A DNA stretch of 64,000 bases from Fundidesulfovibrio putealis DSM 16056 (GTDB taxonomy: Bacteria > Desulfobacterota > Desulfovibrionia > Desulfovibrionales > Desulfovibrionaceae), in the NCBI RefSeq assembly GCF_000429325.1, contig NZ_KE386885.1, forward strand, positions 31,090 through 95,089. The letters run 5' to 3'. Made by a program: the position numbers and the translations under genes. The stretch's first letter is position 1, and the number at the start of each line of letters is the position of its first letter. Positions 27,801-36,693 of this stretch are shown one piece after another. The notes below the pieces were generated by a model. That model did no database searches. It saw only the letters and a program-made list of their open reading frames with translations, and had not been told where the DNA came from.

Positions 27801-28043
27801 ATGACGACGCTTCGAGCCGCCCTTCTGCTGGCTTTGGTATTTGCCTTGGGCGCATGCGCCAGCCCCCCCTACTCCAAATCGGGCGTCTCCAGGGACGTCG
27901 CCATGGCCGACTACCAGGACTGCTACTCCATGGGAGCCCTGGAACACTTCACCCCCGAAATCCATGCAAGCATCAACAAGTCCACGCGCGCCTGCATGAA
28001 GGCCCGGGGCTACAGCGGCAGCCTGGACTTCCCCTGCTGGTAG
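27801..28043 (+). CDS. Small lipoprotein of unknown function
   Basis: 80 residues. An N-terminal signal peptide ends in the lipobox FALGAC (Cys about 20). The mature part includes SVSRD-like GVSRDVAMADYQDCY, STRACMKARGYSG and a final PCW, with cysteines that may pair. It resembles the many small, Cys-containing exported lipoproteins of proteobacteria without matching a named family. AAGGAG lies before the ATG, and a strong terminator follows. Confidence 0.7.
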   Translation: MTTLRAALLLALVFALGACASPPYSKSGVSRDVAMADYQDCYSMGALEHFTPEIHASINKSTRACMKARGYSGSLDFPCW

Positions 28044-28075
28044 CCGCCAGCGCGCATGCCACGCGACAACGAATG

Positions 28076-28112
28076 AAAAAACCCCGCCAGGATACGATCC
28101 CGGCGGGGTTTT
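28076..28112. terminator. Bidirectional rho-independent terminator
   Basis: AAAAACCCCGCC pairs with GGCGGGGTTTT around a short loop. It lies between the convergent small lipoprotein gene and phoU and has A/T runs on both sides, so it can serve both. Confidence 0.88.
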
Positions 28113-28131
28113 GCCGTTGTTGCGGGCCGGA

Positions 28132-28800
28132 TCAGAACGGCTGGCAGTGGTGCTTGATGGACACGCCCTTGACCACGAAGATGGCTCCCTCGGCGATGTT
28201 GGTGGAGAGGTCGCCCACGCGCTCCAGGGAGCGGGCCACCATGACCGTGCGGATGGCGCGGTCCAGGTTGGCCAGGCCGCAATCCTGGGATTCGGCCTCC
28301 ATGGCGTCCTTGAGCACGCACATGTTGAGGTCGTCGGCGGCGGAGTCCATGGCGCAGACCTTGCGGGCCAGCTCGGCGTCCTGTTCGCGGAAGGAGCGAA
28401 GCGCCATGCGGTACATCTCCGTGACCTGCCCGCCCAGGGCGGCCACGTCGGGCACCAGCGCCTTCTGGGAGGCCTGGGAGAGCAGGATGGCCTGCTCGGC
28501 GATGTTCACGGCCTCGTCGCCGATGCGCTCCAGGTCCACCACCATGCGCATGCAGGACACGATGAAGCGAAGGTCCATGGCCACGGGCTGGTCCAGGGCC
28601 AGAAGCCGCAGGGACAGGGTGTCCACCTCGCACTCCATGGCGTTTATCTCGCGATCGGCGTCGATCACCTGGCGGGCCAGGTCCACGTCGCGGTTCAGGA
28701 GCGCGCCGAGCGCCTTTTCCAGTGCCCGGTCGGTGTAGGCCGCCATTTGCAGCACCTTGACCTTGAGCTGCTCCAGTTCTTTTTGAAATCTCGGGTCCAT
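28132..28800 (-). CDS. phoU: Phosphate-signalling protein PhoU
   Basis: 222 residues, all helical, with two PhoU repeats. Metal-binding motifs include DLERIGDEAVNIAEQA in the first repeat and SLERVGDLSTNIAEGAIF in the second. PhoU modulates the PhoR-Pst phosphate-sensing complex and, in many species, represses the Pho regulon. GGGAGG precedes the ATG at 28800. It lies 110 bp after pstB on the same strand. Confidence 0.95.
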   Translation of the reverse strand: MDPRFQKELEQLKVKVLQMAAYTDRALEKALGALLNRDVDLARQVIDADREINAMECEVDTLSLRLLALDQPVAMDLRFIVSCMRMVVDLERIGDEAVNIAEQAILLSQASQKALVPDVAALGGQVTEMYRMALRSFREQDAELARKVCAMDSAADDLNMCVLKDAMEAESQDCGLANLDRAIRTVMVARSLERVGDLSTNIAEGAIFVVKGVSIKHHCQPF

Positions 28801-28910
28801 ATGTTCCTCCCGCAGGCGCGCCCGCGCCGGGCGTGCGTCTTCTTCCTGTGCGTGCGCGCCAGGAGCATGCCGTCAGTTGTGGGTGAAGCCTCGTTGCGTG
28901 CCGGTGTCCA

Positions 28911-29672
28911 TCAGCCGAAACGGCCGGTGATGTAGTCTTCCGTCTGCTTGTTGCTGGGACGGGTGAATATGGTTTCGGTCTGGTCCATCTCGATCAGCTT
29001 GCCCATGTAGAAGAAGCCGGTCATGTCCGAGACGCGGGCGGCCTGCTGCATGGAGTGGGTGACGATGATGATGGTCAGGTCCTTCTTGAGTTCGTGGATG
29101 AGCTCCTCGATCTTCTGGGTGGCGATGGGGTCCAGCGCCGAGGCCGGTTCGTCCATGAGCAGCACCTCCGGGTCCACGGCCAGGGCGCGCGCGATGCACA
29201 AGCGCTGCTGCTGGCCGCCGGAGAGGCCCAGGGCGTTGGTGTGCAGCCGGTCCTTCACCTCGTTCCACAGGGCGGCCTGCTTGAGGCTCTTTTCCACCTG
29301 GCGGGCGATCATGGCGTTGTCGCTCACGCCGTTGACGCGCAGTCCGTAGGCCACGTTCTCGAAGATGGTCTTGGGGAAGGGGTTGGGCTTCTGGAAGACC
29401 ATGCCCACCCGGCGGCGCAGCTCCACCACGTCGATTTCGCCGCTGTAGATGTCCTGCTCGTCCAGGGTCAGCTCGCCCTGCACCCGCGCGATGTCGATCA
29501 GGTCATTCATGCGGTTCAGGCAGCGCAGGAAGGTGGACTTGCCGCATCCTGACGGGCCGATGAGCGCCGTGACCTGATTCATGAGGATGTCCATGGACAC
29601 CGCATGCAGGGCTTGGAATTCGCCGTAGAAAAAATCCAGGTTCCTGGAGGTCATCTTCACTGGGGTCGTCAT
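28911..29672 (-). CDS. pstB: Phosphate ABC transporter ATP-binding protein PstB
   Basis: 253 residues. All ABC ATPase motifs are present: Walker [10 protein letters not shown] (about 39-47), Q-loop QKPNPFP, signature LSGGQQQR, Walker [13 protein letters not shown] and the switch [13 protein letters not shown]. The QKPNPFP motif and the overall length identify PstB. It powers high-affinity phosphate import with PstSCA. Those genes are not in this cluster, which goes phoB-phoR-pstB-phoU. The 30-bp spacing after phoR supports one operon. Confidence 0.95.
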   Translation of the reverse strand: MTTPVKMTSRNLDFFYGEFQALHAVSMDILMNQVTALIGPSGCGKSTFLRCLNRMNDLIDIARVQGELTLDEQDIYSGEIDVVELRRRVGMVFQKPNPFPKTIFENVAYGLRVNGVSDNAMIARQVEKSLKQAALWNEVKDRLHTNALGLSGGQQQRLCIARALAVDPEVLLMDEPASALDPIATQKIEELIHELKKDLTIIIVTHSMQQAARVSDMTGFFYMGKLIEMDQTETIFTRPSNKQTEDYITGRFG

Positions 29673-29702
29673 AAACCGATCCTTGTCTGATCCTTGCGAA
29701 CT

Positions 29703-31070
29703 TTAAGACGCCTCTGGGAGGCTGAAGCAGAACGCCGCGCCGCTGGGGCCTTCCTGGGCCTGGTCCACCCAGATCCTGCCGCCGTGCCTTTCCACGATAT
29801 GCTTGGCGATGGCCAGCCCGAGGCCGGTTCCGCCCTCGCCCTTGTTGCGCGGCCTGTCCACCCGGTAGAACCGTTCGAACACGCGCTGACGCTCGGCCTC
29901 AGGCACCCCGGGACCGGTATCTTCCACGCAAAAGGTGACATCCGCGTGTCCGGGATGGTGCGACACGATGACTCTGGAGCCTTCCGGGCCATATTTTATG
30001 GCGTTCTCCAGAAGATTGCGGAACACCTGGGTCAACTGCCCGGCATCGGCCAGGACCAGCGGCCCCGCGTCGGGCAGGCGGTTGTCCACGGTCACGTTGC
30101 GTTCTGCGGCCAGGGTGGCACACTCGCGCATGGCCCCGCGCAGGCTCTCGGAGGCCTTCACGCGGGACTTGCCGGGCGGCTGGCGGTCGTTCTCGATGCG
30201 CGCCAGGCTCAGGAGCTCGTCCACCATCCGGGACATGTGGTTGGCATTTTTTATGATGACGTCCAGGAAGCGCCGTTCCTGGCCGTCGCGAAACTTTTTC
30301 TCGCCCAGAAGCGTCTCGGCGTAGCCCTTGATGGAGGTCAGGGGCGTGCGCAGCTCGTGGGACACGTTGGCCACGAAGTCGCGCCGGACCTTGTCCAGGC
30401 GGCGGAACTCCGTCAGGTCGTGGAACACCAGCACCGCCCCAAGCCCCGAGGAGCGCTGCACCGGGCGCACCAGGCTCACGTCGAAGTAGCGGTCCTGGCC
30501 GGGTTCGATCTGCACGCTGACCACGGCCGGGCGCGAGTCGTCCTTCCAGTTGAGCACTGTGTCGGCGGCGTTCTGGAGTTCCGGGCAGGGCACGGCCTCG
30601 ATGGGCAGCCTGCCCGCGCTGTCGGACGCCGTCGGAAATATTTCCTCGAAGGCCTTGTTCACCAGCATGATGCGCCCGTCCTCGCCGAGCACCATCAGGC
30701 CCTCGCGCATGCCGCCAAGCACGGTCTCCATGCGCATCTTCTCGGCCTCCAGGGAGGTGATCTGCGCCTCGATGCCGCTGGCCATGGCGTTGACGCTCTG
30801 GGCCAGCTCCTCCAGGGCCATGCCGGACTGCGGCCAGAGCCTGCGCCCGTAGTCGCCGTCGCCCACGGATTTGAGGACCTCGGCGCACTTGCGGATGAAC
30901 CGGGCGTGCCTGACCGAGAGCGCGTAGCTGGACAGGGCGGAGCAGGCCAGCAGCACCCCGAAGGCCAGGGCCAGCTTCGAACCGTCGGCCTCGCCCCGGC
31001 CAAGCGCCAGGATGCCCAGGCTCCCCGCAACGAGGTGGGAGAGGAATATGCGAAGCCCCAGACCTATCAT
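29703..31070 (-). CDS. phoR: Phosphate-regulon sensor histidine kinase PhoR
   Basis: 455 residues from the ATG at 31070; an alternative ATG at 31112 would add 14. Two membrane helices lie in the first 50 residues, then a HAMP-like and a PAS domain. HisKA follows with NVSHELRTPLTSIKGYAE, and HATPase_c with NLLENAIKYGPEG, DTGPGVP and GTGLGLAIAKHI. PhoR phosphorylates PhoB when phosphate is low and dephosphorylates it when high. The neighbours phoB, pstB and phoU confirm the identity. Start choice is uncertain, with only an AGGATGG-like element near 31070. Confidence 0.9.
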   Translation of the reverse strand: MIGLGLRIFLSHLVAGSLGILALGRGEADGSKLALAFGVLLACSALSSYALSVRHARFIRKCAEVLKSVGDGDYGRRLWPQSGMALEELAQSVNAMASGIEAQITSLEAEKMRMETVLGGMREGLMVLGEDGRIMLVNKAFEEIFPTASDSAGRLPIEAVPCPELQNAADTVLNWKDDSRPAVVSVQIEPGQDRYFDVSLVRPVQRSSGLGAVLVFHDLTEFRRLDKVRRDFVANVSHELRTPLTSIKGYAETLLGEKKFRDGQERRFLDVIIKNANHMSRMVDELLSLARIENDRQPPGKSRVKASESLRGAMRECATLAAERNVTVDNRLPDAGPLVLADAGQLTQVFRNLLENAIKYGPEGSRVIVSHHPGHADVTFCVEDTGPGVPEAERQRVFERFYRVDRPRNKGEGGTGLGLAIAKHIVERHGGRIWVDQAQEGPSGAAFCFSLPEAS

Positions 31071-31157
31071 TCGTCCATCCTGGTGTTGAGTGCCCGGAAT
31101 GCGTCCATCCACGCTGCGCGTCAGGCCGGGACGGAGCCTGACGGCTACAGGCCGGAG

Positions 31158-31841
31158 TTAGTCCTTGAAACGATAGCCCACGCCGCGCACGGTTTCCACC
31201 AGGGCGGCGTGGGAGCCGAGCTTCTGGCGCAAGCGGCGCACGTGGGTGTCCACGGTGCGGGCGTATCCCTCGAACTCGTAGCCCCAGACGGTGTTCAGGA
31301 GCTGGTCGCGGGTCTGCACCCGGCCAGGGCTCTTGAACAGCTCCGCGAGCAGCTTGAACTCGGTCGCGGTCAGGGGGATCTCTTCGCCGCCGGACTCGGC
31401 CTTGTGGGCGTCCATGTCCACGCTCAGGCCGTCGCGGCGCAGCACCTGCTTGGGTACGGCGTCCGGGTTCAGGCGCTTGAGCACCGCCCTGGCTCGCAGG
31501 ATAAGCTCGCGCGGGCTGAAGGGCTTCACCACGTAGTCGTCCGCGCCAAGCTCCAGGCCCACTATGCGGTCCACTTCCTCGCCGCGAGCCGTGAGCATGA
31601 TCACGGGCACCTGGGCTGTCTTGGGATCGCGCTTGATGCTCTTGCACACCTCGAAGCCGTCGGCTCCGGGCAGCATGATGTCCAGGAGCACCAGGTCGGG
31701 GCGCTGGCGGCGCAGCTTGGCCAGGGCGTCCAACCCGTCGCTGGCGGTGGTCACGTCGAAGCCCGCGTTCTGGAAATTATATTCGAGTAGCTGGAGGATG
31801 TCTTCGTCATCCTCGACAATAAGCACGCTCTCCTTGGTCAT
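31158..31841 (-). CDS. phoB: Phosphate-regulon response regulator PhoB
   Basis: 227 residues. The receiver domain (1-120) has the acidic pair in VEDDEDI and the phospho-acceptor Asp in LLDIMLPG (about 52). The C-terminal OmpR-type winged helix (130-227) ends with the DNA-contact stretch RTVDTHVRRLRQKLG and VRGVGYRF. GGAGG is 8 nt before the ATG at 31841. The preceding 60 bp contains a Pho-box-like repeat, consistent with autoregulation. It heads the phoB-phoR-pstB-phoU operon. Confidence 0.93.
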   Translation of the reverse strand: MTKESVLIVEDDEDILQLLEYNFQNAGFDVTTASDGLDALAKLRRQRPDLVLLDIMLPGADGFEVCKSIKRDPKTAQVPVIMLTARGEEVDRIVGLELGADDYVVKPFSPRELILRARAVLKRLNPDAVPKQVLRRDGLSVDMDAHKAESGGEEIPLTATEFKLLAELFKSPGRVQTRDQLLNTVWGYEFEGYARTVDTHVRRLRQKLGSHAALVETVRGVGYRFKD

Positions 31842-31900
31842 GGCCATATCCTCCGATGTGCCCAAAGATCACGGCCCGGTGACGAGGGCGTGATTGCTAT

Positions 31901-31918
31901 GTTACAGTTCGGTGACAT
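31901..31918 (-). promoter_or_regulatory. Pho-box-like PhoB binding site
   Basis: Read on the minus strand, ATGTCAC-CGAA-CTGTAAC: two 7-mers resembling CTGTCAT separated by 4 bp, the standard Pho-box layout. It lies 60 bp upstream of phoB. A further CTGTCAC half-site lies about 50 bp further upstream, and the same region also precedes the divergent rubrerythrin gene. Confidence 0.65.
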
Positions 31919-32066
31919 TTCCCCCGGCAAAGCGCAAGAACCCCCGCGCGTCCAGCCCGCCCATTGTGACAGCCCGCCCGGGGTCGCCTGTAACATGGCG
32001 AAATCCTCAATTGCCGTGTATGCTCCCGGCAACGCCTCATCACGACAACCGCTAACGGAGGACCTC

Positions 32067-32642
32067 ATGCCCGAGCTCAAAGGAACCGAAACCGAAAAGA
32101 ACCTTCTGGCCGCCTTCGCCGGAGAATGCCAGGCTCACGTCCGCTACGCCTTTTTCGCCAAGCAGGCAAAAAAGGACGGTTATGAACAGATCGCCCACAT
32201 TTTCCTGGAGACGGCGGAACAGGAACGCGTCCACGCCCGCAGGTTCCACAAGCTCATGGACGGCCTGGATGCCGAGGTGACCCTGTCTTTGCGCTCTGCC
32301 GGAGTCGGGACCACGCTCGAGAACCTGAAGCGCTCAGCCGACGACGAGCAACGAGAGAGCGGACGCGACTACCCGACGGCAGCCGCCACGGCGCGGGAGG
32401 AAGGGTTCACCGAGGCGGCGCTGGTGTTCGAGAACATCGCCCTGGCCGAAGAGCGCCACCGCTCCCGCTTCCAGGCGCTGGCGGACAACATCGAGGCTGA
32501 CAGGGTGTTCGTGCGGGACTCCCCGGTGCTGTGGCGCTGCCGCCACTGCGGCTGGGCGCGCGAAGCCAAGGGCGCGCCGGAGAGATGCCCGGCCTGCGCG
32601 CATCCCAAGGCGCATTTCGAGGTCAGCTCCGAGGACTGGTAG
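32067..32642 (+). CDS. rbr: Rubrerythrin
   Basis: 191 residues. A ferritin-like di-iron domain (1-145) carries glutamates in FAGECQAHVRYAFFA, ETAEQERVHARR, REEGFTEAALVFENIALAEERHRSRF. A C-terminal rubredoxin domain has CRHC and CPAC. Rubrerythrin reduces hydrogen peroxide in anaerobes, taking electrons through rubredoxin. CGGAGG precedes the ATG at 32067. It is divergent from phoB over a 225-bp region. The order, ferritin then rubredoxin, is the classical one. Confidence 0.95.
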   Translation: MPELKGTETEKNLLAAFAGECQAHVRYAFFAKQAKKDGYEQIAHIFLETAEQERVHARRFHKLMDGLDAEVTLSLRSAGVGTTLENLKRSADDEQRESGRDYPTAAATAREEGFTEAALVFENIALAEERHRSRFQALADNIEADRVFVRDSPVLWRCRHCGWAREAKGAPERCPACAHPKAHFEVSSEDW

Positions 32643-32794
32643 GCCTGCGGGGAGGGGGCTTGAGGCTTTGAAGGTGCCCGGCTGTAGGGGAACATTTGTC
32701 TTCAATCCAAAAGCCCCGGAGCAAAGCCATGAAAACGCTTGTAGGTTCTGCTCACGAGGCGGGAATCATTGTACCTGAAGCTCTTGAGGAATTT

Positions 32795-33778
32795 TCAAAT
32801 CTCTGGGGGTTTTTGAAATATGATCGTTATCGTAGTAGCTCCAGGCTCTGAGAAGTCAGCAAGGATATCCCCATTCTGAGCTTTCGCCATGAGCATGGCT
32901 GAATATGTCCCGATTCCTGTCCCATTTCTCTTCCCGGATGTCACAAATTTATCAAAAAAAACGTTTCGTATTGTTTCTGGAACTTCACCAAAATTGTGTA
33001 TTGAAATTTTACGGTGATCATTCTTTTCAAAAGCAACCTTAATCTCCGCCCCGACAGGGGAGGCCTCAATGGCATTGACTAGTAAATTATTCAAAATAAT
33101 ATTCGTCATGGACAAACAGCAGTAGATATAACATGTTTTAGCAACATGGCCATGTGCTCCAGATGGCGGAGGCAAGGAAAGTTGTTTATCATTTATAATT
33201 TTTTTGTTCTGAGAAATGACAGACATGACGACATCAACTGCATTGACGACTTCCAGTGCAACCTCAAAATCCCCACATTCTATTTTTGACAAAGACAAAA
33301 ACATATCCACAAACCCGAGTATACTTACACCCGAAGCCTTTGCCTCTCTAAGTATTTGAACCCCTTGCTGTGACAATCCTGGTTCTGCGAGCAATAAATC
33401 CGCAGTATTGAGCCACATTACGATTGCACCTCGGATGTCATGATTTACAATATGATATTTGTCCTCAATTAATTTCATCTCGGCGGAGAGGGTGGATATT
33501 GTTTTCGAAAGACTCTCGACCTCTTGCATTAACATGGCTTCATGTTTTCTCTCTTCATGAATTGTATTTTGTTGCTGATATATTATGAGCTCGTGGGCAG
33601 AACTGTTGAATGCAAGCTCCTTAAAACGATGGTTTTGAACCGAGTCTTTGGTTTTCATTATATTTAATTGAGTCGTCAAAGACGCAATCAATTGCCGAGA
33701 ATTAGCCAGCTCAGTCTGAAGCTCGGTAAGTAGCTGTTTCTTTACTATTTTTCTTGCTTCTTCCGTTTCTGATCCCAT
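32795..33778 (-). CDS. Atypical cytoplasmic histidine kinase in an AT-rich patch
   Basis: 327 residues. A coiled-coil-rich N-terminus (about 1-115) leads to a HisKA-like helix with HDIRGAIVMWLNTADLLL (phospho-His about 129). A HATPase_c domain has the N-box NNLLVNAIEASPVG and the G-box GTGIGTYSAML. There is no membrane segment and no receiver nearby. The codon usage is far more AT-rich than any neighbour, which suggests recent acquisition. AGGAG lies 5 nt before the ATG at 33778. The signal and partner are unknown. Confidence 0.82.
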   Translation of the reverse strand: MGSETEEARKIVKKQLLTELQTELANSRQLIASLTTQLNIMKTKDSVQNHRFKELAFNSSAHELIIYQQQNTIHEERKHEAMLMQEVESLSKTISTLSAEMKLIEDKYHIVNHDIRGAIVMWLNTADLLLAEPGLSQQGVQILREAKASGVSILGFVDMFLSLSKIECGDFEVALEVVNAVDVVMSVISQNKKIINDKQLSLPPPSGAHGHVAKTCYIYCCLSMTNIILNNLLVNAIEASPVGAEIKVAFEKNDHRKISIHNFGEVPETIRNVFFDKFVTSGKRNGTGIGTYSAMLMAKAQNGDILADFSEPGATTITIIFQKPPEI

Positions 33779-34077
33779 AATGACTCCTGATTGAAGCCAC
33801 ACCTCTTGATACATACTACTAGAAGCACACATTCATCTTACCAGCAAGAAATATTTTCTCCATACCTCTTCGATTTTCCTGTTTGCTTCCATTATTTCTT
33901 TCGCATGCAGCACGGAATGGCAACTATCTGCACGCCAACAGCATGATGATGGACGTGACCTGTCGGGAAAACGTCAGGTTGTAAATCCCAAACAAGCCTA
34001 ATGCTTTTCACGAAACAGAGAAATGGCTGTCTTTGACCGGGTTCGAATACCCACTGAACGAAGGGAAGGGTATAAAC
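33779..34077. other. AT-rich intergenic region
   Basis: About 300 bases with no supported gene. It is the upstream part of the AT-rich patch that includes the histidine kinase. A fragment GGGTTCGAATACCC at 34040-34053 resembles a tRNA T-arm but its loop is one base too long and no acceptor or anticodon arm is visible. Confidence 0.6.
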
Positions 34078-36693
34078 TCAGGGAACAGACTGGAGCACGG
34101 CCGCCAGGGCCCCCGTGCTCACGGGCTTTTGCAGCACCGCGTCGGCCACGCCAAGCACCGCGCCGGACTCGTCCCGGTCCGTGAGCAGCACCAGCACCGC
34201 GTCCCGGCGCAGCTCCCGGCAGGACTTCAGGAAGCCCCGGCCCGACATGCCGTTCAGGTCCTCCCCGGCCAGCACCAGCCCGAAGCTATGCGGAGCACGT
34301 CCGAACGCCTTGAGGGCCTTGCCCGCGTCGCGCATCATGGCGCTCTTGTAGCCGAGCTCAGCCAGGGTCATGCCCAGGGCGCGGCGCGAAAATGCCTGGG
34401 TGTCCACCACCAGGGCGCGGCGCCGGAGCCCGCCCCGGTCCAGGTCCACGTCCGGCCCGGCCAGCGGCAGGTACACCTCGAACAGGCTGCCCTTGCCGAG
34501 CGAACTCTCCACCCGCACCGCGCCGCCCTGGGAGCGCGCGATGCCGTACACTGTGGACAGCCCCATGCCGGTGCCCTCGCCGGGCTTCTTGGTGGTGAAG
34601 AAGGGCGTGAAGATCCGGTCCAGAAGGGCCTGGTCCATGCCGTGCCCCGTGTCGGAGACCGCCAGCATGGCGTACTCGCCAGGACCGGGCGCGACTCCCC
34701 CGCTGCCCTCGCCCTTGGGCACCACGCGCTTCTCCAGGCGGATCTCCAGCCTGCCCCCGCGCACCTGCATGGCATGCAGGGCGTTGTCGGCCAGGTTGGT
34801 GACCATCTGGTGCACCAGGCTCGGGTCGGCCATCACCTCCAGCGGTTCTGCCCCGGCGTCGAAGCGCACCTCGACGTCCGGCGGCAGGGAGGAGCGCAGC
34901 AGGCGCAGCGCCTCCTGGACGATGGGCGCGAGCTCCATCCTGGCCGCGCGCAGGTCCCCCCTGCGGCTGAAGGCCAGTATCTGCTTGATGAGCTGCCGGG
35001 CGCGGCCCCCGGCCTGGATGATCTCCTCCAGGGGCCTTCGCAGGATATCCCCGCGCCCCAGGAGCTGCATGCCCACCTCGGCGTTGAGCAGGATGGGCGT
35101 GAGGATGTTGTTGAAGTCGTGCGCGATGCCCCCGGCCAGGGTGCCCACGGCTTCCAGCTTCTGGGCGCGGCGCAGGCGGTTCTCCAGGCGGTCCTGGTGG
35201 GAGACGTCGCGCAGGAGCACCACCGTGTTGCCCACGCGCCCGCAGTCGTCGCGAATGGGGGAAAAGACAGCCTCCACGGCCACGGGGCGCAAGTCAGGGC
35301 GCACGTCGCGGATGAGGCCGGTCCACTCCTGCCCGGCCAGCATGGCCTGCTGGATGTCGCGCGCCGGAACCGAGGTCCGGCGCGATCCGAAAAGTTCGAA
35401 GAACACGCTGCCCAGGAGCTCGGACCTCTCCAGGCCCAGGATGCGCCCGAAGGCGGGGTTGGCGTATTCCACGCGCCAGGTCCCGCCGGTGACGATGGCC
35501 ATGCCCTCCCCGGCCTGCTCCACGGCAGTGGCCAGGAGCATACGCTCCGACTCGGCCATCTTACGGGCCGTGATGTCCTCCATGACGCCTTCGATGCGTT
35601 CCACCGCGCCGCCCTCGCCCATCACGGTCCACATGCTGAGCGACACCCATATGGCGTGGCCGTCGCGCCTGCGCAGGCGCACCTCGCGCCGCTCCAGGAT
35701 TCCTTCCTGTTGCAGCGCGGTGAGCACCGCGTTGCGCGCACCGTCGTCGGCGTAGAACTGGCTTGCGATGTCGCGGATGAGCACGATCATCTCCGCCGGG
35801 GAAGTATACCCGAAAATGCGCGCGCAGGCCGGGTTCACCCACAGGAAGCGCCCCTGGGGCGTGGATTGGAAGATCCCCTCCACGGAGTTCTCGGAGATGC
35901 TGCGCAGTCGCGCCTCGGACTCGCGCAGGGCCTCTTCGGCCTGAACCCTGGCGGTGATGTCGCTGATGACGCAGAACAGCACGGTGCGCTCGCCCACATG
36001 GATGCGCGTGGTCCTGATGTCCACGTCGCGCACGCTGCCCTCGGCCACCCGGTGGCGGCACACGGCCTCGCGGCTCCCGGCCTCGCGGCAGACCTGCACC
36101 ATCGCGTTGTGGCAGGCCGGGCCGTCCTGGCAGACCTGGCGGAAATTCATGGCGCGCAGCTCCTCCAGGCTCCAGCCGTAGAAGTGCAGCGCCGCGTGGT
36201 TGGCGTCCAGCAGGTCCAGGCTGTCGGGGTCCAGGAGGAGCATCACGGCCCGGTGTTCGCGGAACATGGCCTCGAACAGGGTCGCTTCCTGGCCGAGGAC
36301 ACGCTCCCGGAGCTTGCGGTCGTCGATGTCGTAGGCGCAGCCCACGATCTCCAGGGGTTTGCCGCCGGAGTCGCAACGCAGCACCACGTCGTCGCGTATC
36401 CAGCGCCACTGGCCGTCCTTGCGGCGCAGGCGGTACTCCAGGGATATTTCGCCCGCCTCGAACAGTCGGGGATAGATGCCGAAAACCTCCGGCGCGTCCT
36501 CGGGGTGCAGAAGCGACCGCCACAGACCCGGCGGCGCGAGGAACTCCTGGACCGTGTAGCCCAGTTCGCGCTCCACGTTGGAGCTCACAGTGGTGGTGTG
36601 CATGGTGGCCGGGTCCACGGTGTAGACCACCACCGGACCGTTGTGCATCAGGTGGCCCAGCGCCACGCCAGCGGAAGACGCCAGGTTATTCAT
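34078..36693 (-). CDS. Multi-PAS histidine kinase with degenerate C-terminal receiver
   Basis: 871 residues. Four PAS domains fill roughly 15-510, with the first two including YRLRRKDGQWRWI and YGWSLEELRAM. HisKA follows with GGIAHDFNNILTPIL (His near 545), and HATPase_c with NLADNALHAM, DTGHGM and GTGMGLSTVYGI. The C-terminal 115 residues have receiver fold but lack the phospho-acceptor Asp: LVLAGEDLNGMSG has Gly where LVLLDxxMPGMSG has Asp. Only one of the acidic pair remains (VVDTQ), though the Thr (LLTD) and Lys (LQKP) switch residues persist. The start overlaps the cyclase stop as ATGA, so the two are co-translated. Confidence 0.9.
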   Translation of the reverse strand: MNNLASSAGVALGHLMHNGPVVVYTVDPATMHTTTVSSNVERELGYTVQEFLAPPGLWRSLLHPEDAPEVFGIYPRLFEAGEISLEYRLRRKDGQWRWIRDDVVLRCDSGGKPLEIVGCAYDIDDRKLRERVLGQEATLFEAMFREHRAVMLLLDPDSLDLLDANHAALHFYGWSLEELRAMNFRQVCQDGPACHNAMVQVCREAGSREAVCRHRVAEGSVRDVDIRTTRIHVGERTVLFCVISDITARVQAEEALRESEARLRSISENSVEGIFQSTPQGRFLWVNPACARIFGYTSPAEMIVLIRDIASQFYADDGARNAVLTALQQEGILERREVRLRRRDGHAIWVSLSMWTVMGEGGAVERIEGVMEDITARKMAESERMLLATAVEQAGEGMAIVTGGTWRVEYANPAFGRILGLERSELLGSVFFELFGSRRTSVPARDIQQAMLAGQEWTGLIRDVRPDLRPVAVEAVFSPIRDDCGRVGNTVVLLRDVSHQDRLENRLRRAQKLEAVGTLAGGIAHDFNNILTPILLNAEVGMQLLGRGDILRRPLEEIIQAGGRARQLIKQILAFSRRGDLRAARMELAPIVQEALRLLRSSLPPDVEVRFDAGAEPLEVMADPSLVHQMVTNLADNALHAMQVRGGRLEIRLEKRVVPKGEGSGGVAPGPGEYAMLAVSDTGHGMDQALLDRIFTPFFTTKKPGEGTGMGLSTVYGIARSQGGAVRVESSLGKGSLFEVYLPLAGPDVDLDRGGLRRRALVVDTQAFSRRALGMTLAELGYKSAMMRDAGKALKAFGRAPHSFGLVLAGEDLNGMSGRGFLKSCRELRRDAVLVLLTDRDESGAVLGVADAVLQKPVSTGALAAVLQSVP

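Noticed and set aside
32729..32851. Short ORF starting MKTLVGSAHEAG after rubrerythrin
   Set aside because: Has a ribosome-like site but runs into the convergent kinase gene; 40 residues, no family. Not supported.
34040..34053. Sequence resembling a tRNA T-arm
   Set aside because: The loop is eight bases, the acceptor and anticodon arms are missing, and no CCA end follows. At most a remnant.
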